A stretch of 64,000 nt of DNA from contig OX393577.1 in NCBI GenBank assembly GCA_947652605.1, positions 49,885,494 to 49,949,493 on the forward strand, in the 5' to 3' direction. Shown in pieces: positions 45,413-56,272 of this stretch. Below the pieces are notes generated by a model. It was not told the origin of the DNA and ran no database searches. It worked only from the letters and a program-made list of their open reading frames with translations. This DNA is from Elmis aenea (lineage: Eukaryota > Arthropoda > Insecta > Coleoptera > Elmidae). The translations under genes were made by a program, and so were the position numbers. Every line of letters starts with the position of its first letter. The stretch's first letter is position 1.

Positions 45413-45945
45413 CAAAACTAAATGTTTTGCAGAGTTATACGTGCCTTCGGAAAAATAGGGGAAAATCTGAAAAAAAAAGTTGCGATAGCGTTGGCCATGA
45501 ATACGTCAGAGATGCAATCAAAATGTCTCTATTTACCAATTCGCGCATCCTTTGCAAGTAAAATGGTGCAAAGTTTTTGAAAAAATCTTAAACGGTTCCG
45601 GAGAAAATAGTCAAAAAAACGAAACGCCTGCAAAAGCGCTATGATTTAAGAAGTTGTATAACTAAATCTATGCGACTTGCATAGGAGAAACCGGTTTTAC
45701 AAAGGCCTCGTATTTGGCGTTTTTCTCCGGAGCCGTTCAAGATTTTTTCAAAAAATTTGCACCATCTAACTTGCAAAGGATACGCGCATTGGTAAATAGA
45801 AGAATTTCGATTTTATCTCTGACTGTTTCATACCCAACGCGACCGCAAAAATGACCTTTATTATTCAACTTTTCAGTTTTTCCCTATTTTTTCGAAGGAA
45901 ATTGCCAGTAGCACATATAGGTAACTCTGCAAAACGTTCAGTTTT
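45413..45945. repeat. Large imperfect palindrome in intron 1
   Basis: ATCAAAACTAAATGTTTTGC at the left mirrors GCAAAACGTTCAGTTTTGAT at the right, and CGGTTCCGGAGAAAA mirrors TTTTCTCCGGAGCCG, with a centre near 45680. It is built like the TA foldbacks, but I found no CAGGGTG ends, so the family is unknown. Confidence 0.6.
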
Positions 45946-45956
45946 GATCAGGGCTC

Positions 45957-46412
45957 GAAACCGAAAAAAATTTTGGTTAACTGTTAACCGAAATCGAGAA
46001 CTTTATTTTTATAACGGTTTTTGTTGAAAACCCGGTTTTATTCGTAAAAAAACGGTTTAGTGTAAAAAACCGATTTAAATTATAAACCGATTTAAAAAAC
46101 CGGTTAAATTTACCGGTTTTTAAAATTATTTAGATCAGGAATGCAAAGGATGAAAAGATATTATTTATTTATAATTTTATAATAAATGTAACATCAAGAG
46201 TTCATTAATGACTTCTGGTAAACTAATCGCATTTACTACAGATTTTGTATTTTTCATCGTAATTTTTATTAAAAAAAGATGTTAAAAAAAACGGTTTTTT
46301 ATTATTTTGGTTAAAGGTTACCGTTTTTTTTGCCTTTAAAAATAACGGTTTCGGTTTCGGTTAAAAATCACTTTTTCTGAAAAAAAAATAACGGTTAACC
46401 GGTTTTTTAAAC
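45957..46412. mobile_element. Decayed hAT MITE with AACCGG repeats
   Basis: CAGGGCTCGAAACCG at the left, then GGTTAACTGTTAACCGAAAT. The same interior as 44107-44538 in reverse orientation, including a GGTTTCGGTTAAAAATCACT stretch. The right end is eroded and no duplication was found. Confidence 0.55.
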
Positions 46413-46675
46413 GTGAAAAAATAAGGTGCAACACTCTGTATACAGATAGTAAGAATTATCGAATTATACCATACATGAAGCATATTTTATCAGTACCCCT
46501 TATTCTAGACCCGTGATGGGGGTTAATGGGGTAAAATTCCCCGGGTCCGAATTCACAGGGGCCCGGAAACAATTTGTTTTTTATCCGCTTATTTACGTAG
46601 AAGGACGGTGCTGAGAATTTTAATTTTTTTCCCAGGCCCGGTGACGTCTCTTGACGCTTCTGCCTTAGCTTATTG

Positions 46676-47166
46676 CAGGGGTGCCCGCGAAGCATTTTGA
46701 AAGTGCCCACCACTAACGTAAAATAACTTGTAAACCCACCACTTTCCCAATGACGCGCTGTTTGTCGCACTATTATAGGGATGGCAAATAGGTGTCACGC
46801 GAGAGATTTTCGACGGCACGCTAAGTATCTTTAAATATCGAAAATTTATTAAAAACACCAGAAAATAACAACTCTTTTTCATATCTTTATATCATAACTA
46901 GCTAAAATGGTATGAGATATTCCTCTGGAAAAAAATGCCAGCGGTCTAACCCAACAAATTTTGAAAAAGTTGTCAGCGGTCTAACGCAACAAATTCGGAG
47001 AAAGTTGCCAGCGGTCTAACCTAACTAGTTTGGATATTTGGCACACTGATCAAATCCTATTAGCCAATCCCTGCACTTTAGCTTGGAAAATAAATGAAAA
47101 GTGCCCTTTGTCATAAGTTAGCTATTCGGGGTGCCCTTCTTATCAAAAAGGTTGCCCCGACCCCTG
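46676..47166. mobile_element. hAT-type element (CAGGGGTGCCC ends)
   Basis: CAGGGGTGCCCGCGAAG to GTTGCCCCGACCCCTG, with an exact 8-bp duplication gcttattg (46668-46675, 47167-47174). Three tandem units of about 45 bp containing GCCAGCGGTCTAAC or GTCAGCGGTCTAAC lie at 46936-47030. Non-coding. Confidence 0.82.
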
Positions 47167-47174
47167 GCTTATTG

Positions 47175-47672
47175 CATATGGACTTGAAAACAAACGTGTT
47201 TTGAGGTCTCAATAAATTTTATTTTCCTTGGTATTTAAACTACATACTTAGTAAACTTTAAATCTAAAGTGTATTGTAAAATTTTCTTTTAAAATAATAA
47301 AATATGCTTTGGCGTGTAATCCGGGTTGTTTTATTCTCTTTGATTGGCGTATACAGCGTGCGGTTTCCGGGGCGCTAAAAATAGGTTTAATTGGTATTAT
47401 GGTTCACAACCCATTCTTGCGGCTGGCGATGTGATTAGAATATTTAATTACAAAAGAGACTCCGGTATTTGCTTTCGCACGTGGCCTGCAGTCCTGCAGT
47501 CCTTAGGGCAAACCCCGAATCTATTTACATATTTAATTTAAAATTAATTACGTGAAAAATTGTTGGATTGATTATGTGGTTCCTTGTTGTTGAATAAAAA
47601 TTCACCTGATACAATCGTTTTTAATCCAAATAACAACAATAAGTAATATGTCTGACAAGATTATTGTAGGAT
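47175..47672. other. Intron 1 spacer
   Basis: The 65-codon frame at 47344-47541 is not credible as a gene. Nothing else recognised. Confidence 0.35.
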
Positions 47673-47680
47673 GTTTTGAT

Positions 47681-49654
47681 CAGGGATGGAAAACGTAACG
47701 TAACGATACCCGATAACGTTATAATAACGATTCAACTATAATTTTTTATACAATAACGTAACGATATTTTTATAACGTTATATAACGTTATAATAACCGA
47801 TAACGTTTCATAAAAGGTTATTTTGTATCGTTATTCTCTATAACTTAAATTTTTATATGGCGATCTTTTAATTTTCAGAAAACACAATATTTTGTTTGTA
47901 TTTTAGAAATTAAAATGAAAATAAAATATCTCAACGTAATTTTGTACTATTTTTTAAATTTACATTTTACAGATTCCAAAAATAATTTCAGAGTTACAAA
48001 TAAAAATTATTTTTATAACGTTATACAGGGTGATTGAAATTCGAGCACGGGGATCTCGCTTATTATAATAGCTAGAGTAGAGGTTCAAGTTGCTAAATTT
48101 TGGGCTTAATAATAATTCGAAGAGAAATTAGAAATATTTCAAACAGTATCCGAGAAAATTAAGAAAAACCGGAAAATAAAATTTTTTAAAATCGCCTATA
48201 ACTCGTTTGGAATATGAAATATTTTAAATGTGTAAAAACATTGCTGAAGCAACTTTTTAAGCCGGATTGGATGGTGATTTTTCCTAGGTCGATTCGTTTT
48301 TGTTTTATGATAACCAACTTTATTTTTTCTTACGAGCGCAATTTTTGCTATTTGCATAATCAAATAACACTTATTTTTCTGAATTCATTGATGTATCACA
48401 CGTGGTATTTTACTTCTTCTTTCATTATCAAATTTAAAAGAAAGGATTTTAAACAATAACTATTATAAATCAGGTAGGCCGGTCGTCGAGTTTATGTTGC
48501 TTCCACGACAACCAATCGACAAACAAAAAGTTTTAAAAACCTTTTGCTTGTCACATTAATGAATTCGTAAAAATTAACTTTAATAACAAAGAAAAACGCG
48601 ATATTCTGGGAATTTTTTATTCATTGAATTAGGAATTTTATGTTGTCAAGTCAACGATATGCAGAAACATATCCAGCAGGAAAAGAACCCTCGAACACAT
48701 ATTTTGTATGTTGGACAAACTTGGGTAAATATGGGGCTTTTGCCAAACTTAAAGAAAAATATGGCAGAAAAGTTAGAGATCACAATAAAAAAAAACATTT
48801 TTATTACAAACATATCCGGAAAAACACTATTTTTCTATGTTAAACAAAAACTTAAGTATATTTGTCTAAAACATGTGAAGTATAACAAAACTTTATAAAA
48901 AATTCACAGCATATGGCGTTTTTCTTTGTTGTTATTCATATTACGAATTTATTAATGTGACAAGTAATAGGCTTTCAAAACTTTTAGTTTGTTGATTGGT
49001 TGTCATGGAAACAACATTAACTACAATGACCGGCCTACCTGATTTATAGTGGTTGTTGTATAAAACGCATTTTTTCAAATTTGATAATGAAAGAAGAAGT
49101 AAAATACCATGTGTGATATATCAATGAATTCAGAAAAATAAATGCTATTAGATTAAGTAAATGGCAAAAATTGCGCCCATAAGAAAAAATAAAGTTGGTT
49201 ATCATAAAAAAAAAAGAATCGATCTAGGAAAAATTTGTGATAACCATCCGATTCGGCTTAAAAAGTTGCTTCAGCAATGTTTTTACACATTTGAAATATT
49301 TCATATTCCAAAGGAGTTATAGGGGAATTTCAAAAATCGTATTTTCCGGTTTTTCCTTATTTTCTCGGATACCGTCTGAAATATTTCCAATTTCTCTTTA
49401 GATTATTTTTGGGCACGAAATTTAGTAACATTGCCAAATTTAAACCTATACTCTAGCTGTTATAATAAAAGAAATCCCCATGCTTAAACTCGAATTTCAA
49501 TCACCCTGTAAATAATTGTTCACATAACGTTATATAACGTTATATAACATAACAATTCATTTTTTTATTGTTATTTATAACGTTATGTAACGAAAACAAA
49601 TAATAAATAACGTTATACAATAACGTAACGATTTAAAACGTTATTCCATCCCTG
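47681..49654. mobile_element. hAT-type element, CAGGGATGGA family, copy 2
   Basis: The same ends and CGTAACG / TATAACGTTA repeats as the element at 36-1439. Exact 8-bp duplication gttttgat (47673-47680, 49655-49662). It carries a different TA foldback (48026-49508) at nearly the same internal position as in copy 1. Confidence 0.88.
48026..49508. mobile_element. TA-flanked foldback J, nested in hAT copy 2
   Basis: Ends CAGGGTGATTGAAATTCGAG and (inverted) CTCGAATTTCAATCACCCTG, TA at 48024-48025 and 49509-49510. The arms pair through AGAGAAATTAGAAATATTTC and GTTTTTACACATTTAAAATA-like blocks. The interior is related to foldback D. The frames at 48214-48898 lie in the arms. Confidence 0.87.
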
Positions 49655-49662
49655 GTTTTGAT

Positions 49663-50011
49663 CCTGGGTCTTGAAATATTTCATTGTAATTCGGGTGGAT
49701 CAAATAAGTAAAAATTTGAGAAACACTGTGTTGCATTGCAAAGTTGTCAGCCCGCTTTTTAATTATTACCGTCAGAAGGGATTCTTGGTTTCACATTTCT
49801 TTAACCACGTTATTTAATTCTATAATAATAACGCTGTTGTATAAAACAAACAATACAATTGGTTCATTTTACTTTTACTTAATTTTAAACAAGAAATTAT
49901 GTCTACATTTTTAATTTAATCACTTACTTTTCAGTCTTCTTAATATTGCGATTTTTTTAATGCTTTTACCATCATTTAATAATGTATAAAGTCTTTATTT
50001 CTAAAGAGAGA
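49663..50011. other. Intron 1 spacer
   Basis: AT-rich; contains the unpaired TTGAGAAACACTG at 49716-49728. Confidence 0.35.
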
Positions 50012-50300
50012 AATGGCAATTATCTTAACAATTAATCGGTAATCGGCTGTATCGGCTATTTTGCCGATTAATCGATAATCGGTTTTATGACCAATTAATG
50101 GTTTTTAATCAATTTAATTTTTCCAATAGATTAGATTAAATTATTAAATGGAAAAAGTTATAATTTTCTTATGTTTGGCTGCTAATATCGCTGTTTATTG
50201 ATTTAAAAATAGCTATAAGTGAACTTAAAATTTTAATAAACACATTTAAATTACTACTAAAAAAGGCATCATTAAATAATTAAAAATCAAAGTATAGGTA

Positions 50301-51349
50301 CAGGGTGTTTCTTAAGTACTACAAAAAAATTCTGGAGGTAATTCCTGATCGAAAATTAAGGGGGATCTTTTATATAAAAATTTTTCCTTAGACGTCTCCT
50401 TTCGGAGTTACACCCCCCTAAAGGGGAGCAGAAAAATTAGGTTATTATTTTATTTCTTAAATTTGGATAAATGTAGAATAATAACGTTTGGTAGATGTTT
50501 TATACTTATTAAAAGGTTTCCCATAGTAATATTTTTAATTATCACCCACCTTCACAGGGGGCTGAAAAGTACGACCCCTGTTGGTTTTTTTATCAGAACT
50601 TTTTGGTTGGTTAAAATTTTGCAACTTAAAGTTGGTTTTTTGAAAGCTTGATTCATTTAGAAACTTTCTTTATTCTTTAGTCTTTCTCGTTAAACCTACC
50701 GCTTTTGAGTAAAAAATAAGATAAGTAAACACGAACCATCAAACATTCCAATATAAAACGATTCATTTTGGTGGTTGCCATGGTTTGTTTATGTTCATAT
50801 TGGGTAAAATTGACAGATGTTATTCATTTTTAACGTTTACGCTATAACGTCTGTCAATTCTACCGAATATTAACATAAAAAAACCATGGCAACCACCAAA
50901 ATGAATCGTTTTATGTTCGAATATTTGATGGTTCATGCTTACTTATTTTATTTTTTAGTCAAAAACGGTAGGTTTTACGAGAAAAACTATAAAATAAAAA
51001 AATCTTTCCAAAAACCAATTTTTAAATTAAAATTTTTAAGCTTCCAAAAAGTTCTGATAAAAAAACCAACAGGGGTCGCTTTTTTCAGCCCCCTGTGAAG
51101 GAGGGAGATGATTAAAAATATTACTATGGGAAACCTTTCAATAAGCATAAAACATATAGCAAATATCATTCTCCTACATTTATCCAAATTTGAGAAACAA
51201 AATAAAAACCTAATTTTACCGCTCCCCTTTAGAAGGTTGTAACTCCGAAAAGAGACGTCTAAGGAAAAAATTTTATATGAAAGACCCCCCTTAATTTTTG
51301 ATAAGGAATCGCTTCCTGAAGTTTTTTGCAATACTTAAGAAACACCCTG
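50301..51349. mobile_element. TA-flanked foldback L (CAGGGTGTTTCTTAA subfamily)
   Basis: Ends CAGGGTGTTTCTTAAGTACT and (inverted) ATACTTAAGAAACACCCTG, TA at 50299-50300 and 51350-51351. The arms pair through TCCTTTCGGAGTTACACCCC-type blocks and, at the centre, ACGATTCATTTTGGTGGTTG (about 50758-50777) with its inverse at about 50893-50912. Same subfamily as 390-1293. Confidence 0.88.
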
Positions 51350-51526
51350 TATAATGTAATTCTGTTTCTCTTAAATTATGATGTAGGAACATGAGCTTTG
51401 CTATTTTCAATGCATAATGTATTGTTTGCTTTTCATATTTTAATTATTTTGTGAAACTGATTTTTGCGTGTATATCAGGAAGAAAGTTACCAAAACCAAC
51501 ATTAGGTCATAATAAATACATTTTAT

Positions 51527-52174
51527 AGGTAATCTACTGTTTTAGCGTCCCATCTTACTAAACCAACATTTAGTTATTAGTTAATACTATACCGCACTTT
51601 GCGTATATTAGTAGGGGAAGGGGGGGGGTAAGATTAGAAGATGGTTATAGTACATTACAAAACAAGAGTTGTGAGAAGCATATTACGCACGAGTGGAAAA
51701 GCTGCGTACGGAACCGCGTAGCGGCGAGTTCGTTACTACTCGTGTTATGTTTATGTAGCTTACTTTTTCTACGATCACATAATACCTACCATTTTAACGG
51801 CTTTTTAGCTATTGTACACATGTAATTACGTTGTCTTATCAATTTTGACGTAAGCCTACTTTGACATTTCTAGACAAGTGTGCGTTGTGCTTACCGTGCG
51901 TTATAACTCGCTTACAAGGCATGCAGGAAGTGTTTGACGTGAGTCTACTTTGATTATTTCTTTAAAAAACTTTGCTTTTTGCATACCGTGCGTAAGGACC
52001 GACTTACTAAGCATGCAGGCTGTACGGTAAGAGTCATTTACTTTAGTGGTCGTAGAAAAAAGCTTATTTGGTAGCATTATGTTAAACAGAGTCGCTATTG
52101 ATACAATAGATATGTGTGTTGGCAACGACCAAAAGTTGGTTAATGATAAGGGACCCTAAAACAGTAGATTACCT
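51527..52174. mobile_element. Element with AGGTAATCTACTGTTTTAG ends
   Basis: AGGTAATCTACTGTTTTAGC at the left mirrors CTAAAACAGTAGATTACCT at the right. A 7-bp direct repeat attttat flanks it (51520-51526, 52175-52181). The interior shares a long block with 8870-9245 in the opposite orientation. Superfamily not assigned. Confidence 0.6.
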
Positions 52175-52312
52175 ATTTTATTAGTACATTAATTATATAA
52201 TCCAATGTGATTGTCAATAATAATTGGTCGATTAATCGGCCGCAAAGCGAAGGCCAATTAATCGGTAACCGGCCAAATTGCTTTCAGTACAACCCCAATC
52301 TCAACGACACCC

Positions 52313-53164
52313 TGTGTATTTTCAAAGTTAAAACAGTCATTATTATTAAAAGTTTTTGTTTTTATTTTACAATATATAAGATTATCATATCAGGATTAAA
52401 TTACAAAGAAACAAGTGATTGTCGTTGTACTATATTGCTTAAGTACGTTTAAAATGTTTTAGTTAAGCTGTTATAATTAATTGAGATATCTAACGTATAA
52501 AAAAGATCACTGTTTCAGTTCTCTTTTTGGCATATTTTGTGTATTATGATATTTTCTTAAACTATAAACATCGTTATGCAATTTCCTGAAATATTTAGAA
52601 ATCGTCTAATTTGACAAGCACTGGATGCCCTTGAGACAAATTAGAATAATTGACAATTACATATACCAAGTTTTGAAATAAGGAAACTTGACACAACTTT
52701 GTATTCTAAAGTAATTTCTCCTCATCCAAATTTTCATGAATATTTTGTTCCGCTTCTTTTAACTGCTTATATCGTGTATGCTATGACATTAGTATTGATC
52801 ATCTTGTTACTAATTGAATTGCTGGTATTTCGGTCCAACATTAACTTTAAGAGTTAAAGTGGATGGTGATACATTAACGCCACTACGTCGTTATCTACCG
52901 GTCAATATTCCTTAGTAGCGTTTAAGAAAATGGGTAATAAAATTAAGGAGGTCTGTAAAACGTCGCTGCTGACCATGGGAGTTTTTTTTTCAATATCACC
53001 TATACTGAGTAATCCGTCTGCAAGCAAATTTAAATTTTTGGTGGAATATAGGATAAAAAGCAATAAAACCTTTTTAAAATAAATCTGCTATCTAAAAGAT
53101 GTCTTATTTATGGAAGTAATTTTTTTTGCAAAAGTTTTAAATACATTTTTTATATTTTTTTGAA
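52313..53164. other. Intron 1 spacer
   Basis: No supported features. Confidence 0.35.
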
Positions 53165-53166
53165 TA

Positions 53167-54240
53167 CAGGGTGGTCCATTTTTTTGTAGCAGGACTTTAA
53201 CAGTTAATACAAAAACTTATTTTAAAGCAAATATTCCATATCAACATGGCTCCAAAAACGCTTCATTTTAAAGATACAGGGTGTTGAAATTTTCGCAAAA
53301 ATATCGATAATTTTTAACCGTTTCTCAACCAGCAGATATATTTAAACCAAATTTGGTATACAGCACCACCTTACAGGTTACCACATTCGGTGAGAAACCC
53401 CCACAAGCAACCAGTGGCGGAGTTGTGGGGGTTCAGTTTCAATAAATTTGATAAAAACCTAATACGACCCCGTTCAAAATCAAACTCAAACTTGTTTTTC
53501 GGTAGAGCATTTTATTCTAAACAAAAAGTGTTTTTAGACTCTTCTTCGTATCTGCCACCGTTTGGCGCGAACGTTGATTTATTTTACTATTTTCGCGAAA
53601 AATTTGCTCACAAGTTCGATCTAAAAATATCGCAAAAAACAGAAAATTGCAAATCGCAGGGTAAATGCAGATTAATCGTTAATTTAGCGGAACTTCTTCC
53701 CTCATTGTTAGTATTTTTTGTTATTAAAAACAGCAAAAATCAGTAATTACGTCTTTATTTCAAATATTAGCGATATTTTTAGATCGAATCAATGAGCAAT
53801 TTTTCGCGAAAATAGTAAAATAAATCTAATTTCGCGCTAAACAGTGGTAGATACGAAGAAAAGTCTAAAAACACTTTTTGTTTAGAAGACAATGCTCTAC
53901 CGAAAAACCAGTTTGAGTTTGATTTTGAACAGAGCCGTACTAGTTTTTTATAAAACGTATTGAAACTGAACCCCCACAACTCCGCCACTGGTTGCTTGTG
54001 GGGCTTGACATTCTCACCGAATGTGGTAACCTGTAAGGTGGTGCTTTATAACAAATTTAGTATAAATTTATCAAATGGTTGAGAAACGGTTAAACATTAT
54101 CGATATTTTTTCGAAATTTTCAACACCCTGTATCTTTAAAATGAAGCGTTTTTGGAGCCATGTTGATATGGAATATTCGCTTTAAAATAGTATTTTGTAT
54201 CGACTGTTAAAGTCCTGCTACAAAAAAGTGGACCACCCTG
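53167..54240. mobile_element. TA-flanked short foldback M, split at its centre
   Basis: Ends CAGGGTGGTCCATTTTTTTG and the inverse near AAAAAAGTGGACCACCCTG, TA at 53165-53166 and 54241-54242. Own arms of 110 bp each (53167-53276 and 54131-54240): GCAGGACTTTAACAGT pairs with ACTGTTAAAGTCCTGC, and ATTCCATATCAACATGGCTC with GAGCCATGTTGATATGGAAT. The interior is foldback M2, sitting at the exact dyad. Confidence 0.85.
53277..54130. mobile_element. TA-flanked foldback M2, at the centre of M
   Basis: Ends CAGGGTGTTGAAATTTTCGC and the inverse near CGAAATTTTCAACACCCTG, TA at 53275-53276 and 54131-54132. The arms pair through AGGTTACCACATTCGGTGAG and CCAGTGGCGGAGTTGTGGGG and their inverses. The 118-codon frame at 53390-53746 lies on an arm and I reject it as a gene. 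Confidence 0.82.
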
Positions 54241-54242
54241 TA

Positions 54243-54908
54243 TAACTTTTTTTTTTTTAAGTTCAAAAACATATTTTTAATGTAACAATCAAAAGCATAC
54301 AGTACTTTTTTTTGTAAGAGATTTAAAACCATTGAAGCAAATCATCTATCTATCTATTATTCAAAAAACTTTTCGTTATTCATTTCTATAAAGGTACCTA
54401 CCTGGGTTTTTTTTGCCCATCAAAATCTGAAAATTGTTTAATATATTAATAAAAATATTTTTTAAAAATAAACAATACCAAATGACTTTTTCAATTCAAC
54501 AGTTTAAATCATTCTTTGAGTCAAAATCTTGACATTTAGGTATAGGTAAATAAAATTTCGAACGCTGTTTATAGCTTAAATGCAGGAAAACGATTAAAAC
54601 CTTCAAAATCAACTAAAACACCGAAGTTTATTTTTAAAAATCGGTGTATTTGCATTTTCATCGAAAAAATATAGCTTGGATCAATTAAATATGCCAGTAA
54701 AAAAATAATGATACATCAACAACAAGAAAGTAATAACAATAATAAGTTAGTGTTAAAATTGAAATTAATGTATAGATATTAGATAGACAGTAAGTAAATA
54801 CCTAATTGCTTAAATGAAATATAAAAAAATTTAAAGATACTTATTTTTAAAATGTTATTTTCCATCCATTAATTTTTTTATAAATTTCTTTAAGCAAAAT
54901 TTGATCAG
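54243..54908. other. Intron 1 spacer
   Basis: AT-rich; nothing recognised. Confidence 0.35.
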
Positions 54909-54982
54909 TAGAGTAAAGTGCCCTAATATGGAATAGTTACTTATTATGGAATACATCAGTTTTATGACAATGAATAAGCGAT

Positions 54983-55123
54983 AATAATAATAATCTTTAT
55001 TTGTTCTGAATATCCCAAAAAAGGTGTAGAACTTGTCACAATAATAATTTACGTACATTGCAAATAATATACATAGTTAATAAAAAAGAAAAAACACAGA
55101 AAAATGATATTTAAATATAACAT
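54983..55123 (-). mobile_element. Very short 5'-truncated copy of the LINE at 58272-59178
   Basis: ATAATAATAATC followed by TTTATTTGTTCTGAATATCC and the rest of a 140-bp 3' UTR. I see a single difference (GCAAAT for ACAAAT) from the LINE 3' end at 58301-58424. Only the tail and UTR were inserted, a typical dead-on-arrival LINE copy. Confidence 0.85.
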
Positions 55124-55148
55124 TAATCTGTTAAAAAGTGTATGTACC

Positions 55149-55431
55149 TATTGGGGTCTACAGACCTACCAATTTGTCGGGACAACCGGCCGACCATTCC
55201 GATAAATTGTTTAATGTGTAGTGTTTCACCCGACCAACACGACAGTTGGAACGGTCGGCTGAGCAGTCTATCCAACAAGCTAATCGCCCCACCACATTCC
55301 TTTAGAAATGAATAAAAAGCTATGACGTTTAGCTGTGTTGGTTGGACTGATCGGTAGGTGTGTAGACAACACCCAACTCGGAGTTCCCGACTGTCGGCCC
55401 CGACAAATTGCCTAATGTGTAGAGGCTTTAT
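55149..55431. mobile_element. Hairpin element with AATTTGTCGGG arms
   Basis: The left ACCAATTTGTCGGGACAACC region pairs loosely with the right CGGCCCCGACAAATTGCC. The right end CTAATGTGTAGAGGCTTTA recurs as the first bases of a copy cut by the window end (63940-64000). Duplication not established. The 107-codon minus frame across it is a by-product. Confidence 0.6.
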
Positions 55432-56272
55432 TTGTACATTAATCACACATTTCCAAATGTAAAATAGTTAAAAAATATTCACTAGATTACATAACAGTTT
55501 CAAATATATTTTTGACGTGCTACTGAGTTTTTAGGCTAAATTTTTCAGTGCAATACTTTATATGCTAGGGTAAATGATATAAAATATTTTATTGCATGTT
55601 TATTTAGCATGAGCCTTTACATTTCAATTAAATAGACCAAAATTTTTATTGCGCTTATTTCATGTTTTACATACACCGATTTTTGAAAAGTCACATTGAT
55701 ACCTAATATGGAATATCATACAGGTGCCTTATAATGACTATGATTATGGTCACTAAGTACAGGAATATGGGTTCAGTGTCAAAAGTGTCAGAAATGGGCA
55801 CACGAAAAATGTGCAAAATACCCAAAAAAAACAATTCTATTATCCTACCTGTAACAAATAAATAAATTATCAACATTAGTTCGAATGACACTGGAATTAT
55901 AATTTAATTTACATATATAACAGAGTTTTGGTTTGGTTTAAGTAATGATGTAAATCAAAAAGAAATAAAAGATTAATCTATGAGCAGTTGTTTATTTTAA
56001 TGTATATTTCCTATATAATTCTATATTCCATATTAAGAACCCCTAGTATTCCATATTAGGTTCCCCGGGAGCTTAATATGGAATAGAAGTAACATTTAAA
56101 AAAAATAGCTTGTGTATAAGAAATATCTATAGTAGTATCGTACCAGAATTCAAGTAATGTATTGCTTATTCATTACAAATTCCTTATAAGTTTTTTGCAA
56201 AATTTTGTTGAATAAATGTGAATATTATTGCCGAAAACAAAAAAGTATTCCATATTAGGGCACTTTACTCTA

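Larger units (their letters stand above)
50012..52312. mobile_element. hAT-type element with ATTAATCGGTAATCGG repeats, decayed, with two nested elements
   Basis: The left part (ATTAATCGGTAATCGGCTGT, CCGATTAATCGATAATCGG) and the right part (GATTAATCGGCCGCAAAGCG, TTAATCGGTAACCGGCC) match the two ends of the intact element at 61704-62654. The extreme termini are eroded, so the edges are approximate. Interrupted by foldback L (50301-51349) and the element at 51527-52174. Confidence 0.65.
54911..56270. mobile_element. TA-flanked element with repeated TAATATGGAATA, with two nested elements
   Basis: GAGTAAAGTGCCCTAATATG at the left mirrors CATATTAGGGCACTTTACTC at the right. TA lies outside both (54909-54910, 56271-56272). 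The word TAATATGGAATA or its inverse TATTCCATATTA recurs at about 54925, 55704, 56026, 56049, 56073 and 56247. It is interrupted by a LINE 3' fragment (54983-55123) and a hairpin element (55149-55431). Confidence 0.72.

Noticed and set aside
46936..47030. CRISPR-like array suggested by the spaced GCCAGCGGTCTAAC units
   Set aside because: Only three tandem units inside a hAT element of a eukaryotic genome; an ordinary tandem repeat.
53390..53746. 118-codon plus-strand open frame, with a similar minus frame at 53779-53988
   Set aside because: Both lie on opposite arms of the M2 palindrome and encode versions of the same peptide. This is the expected by-product of an inverted repeat, not two genes.
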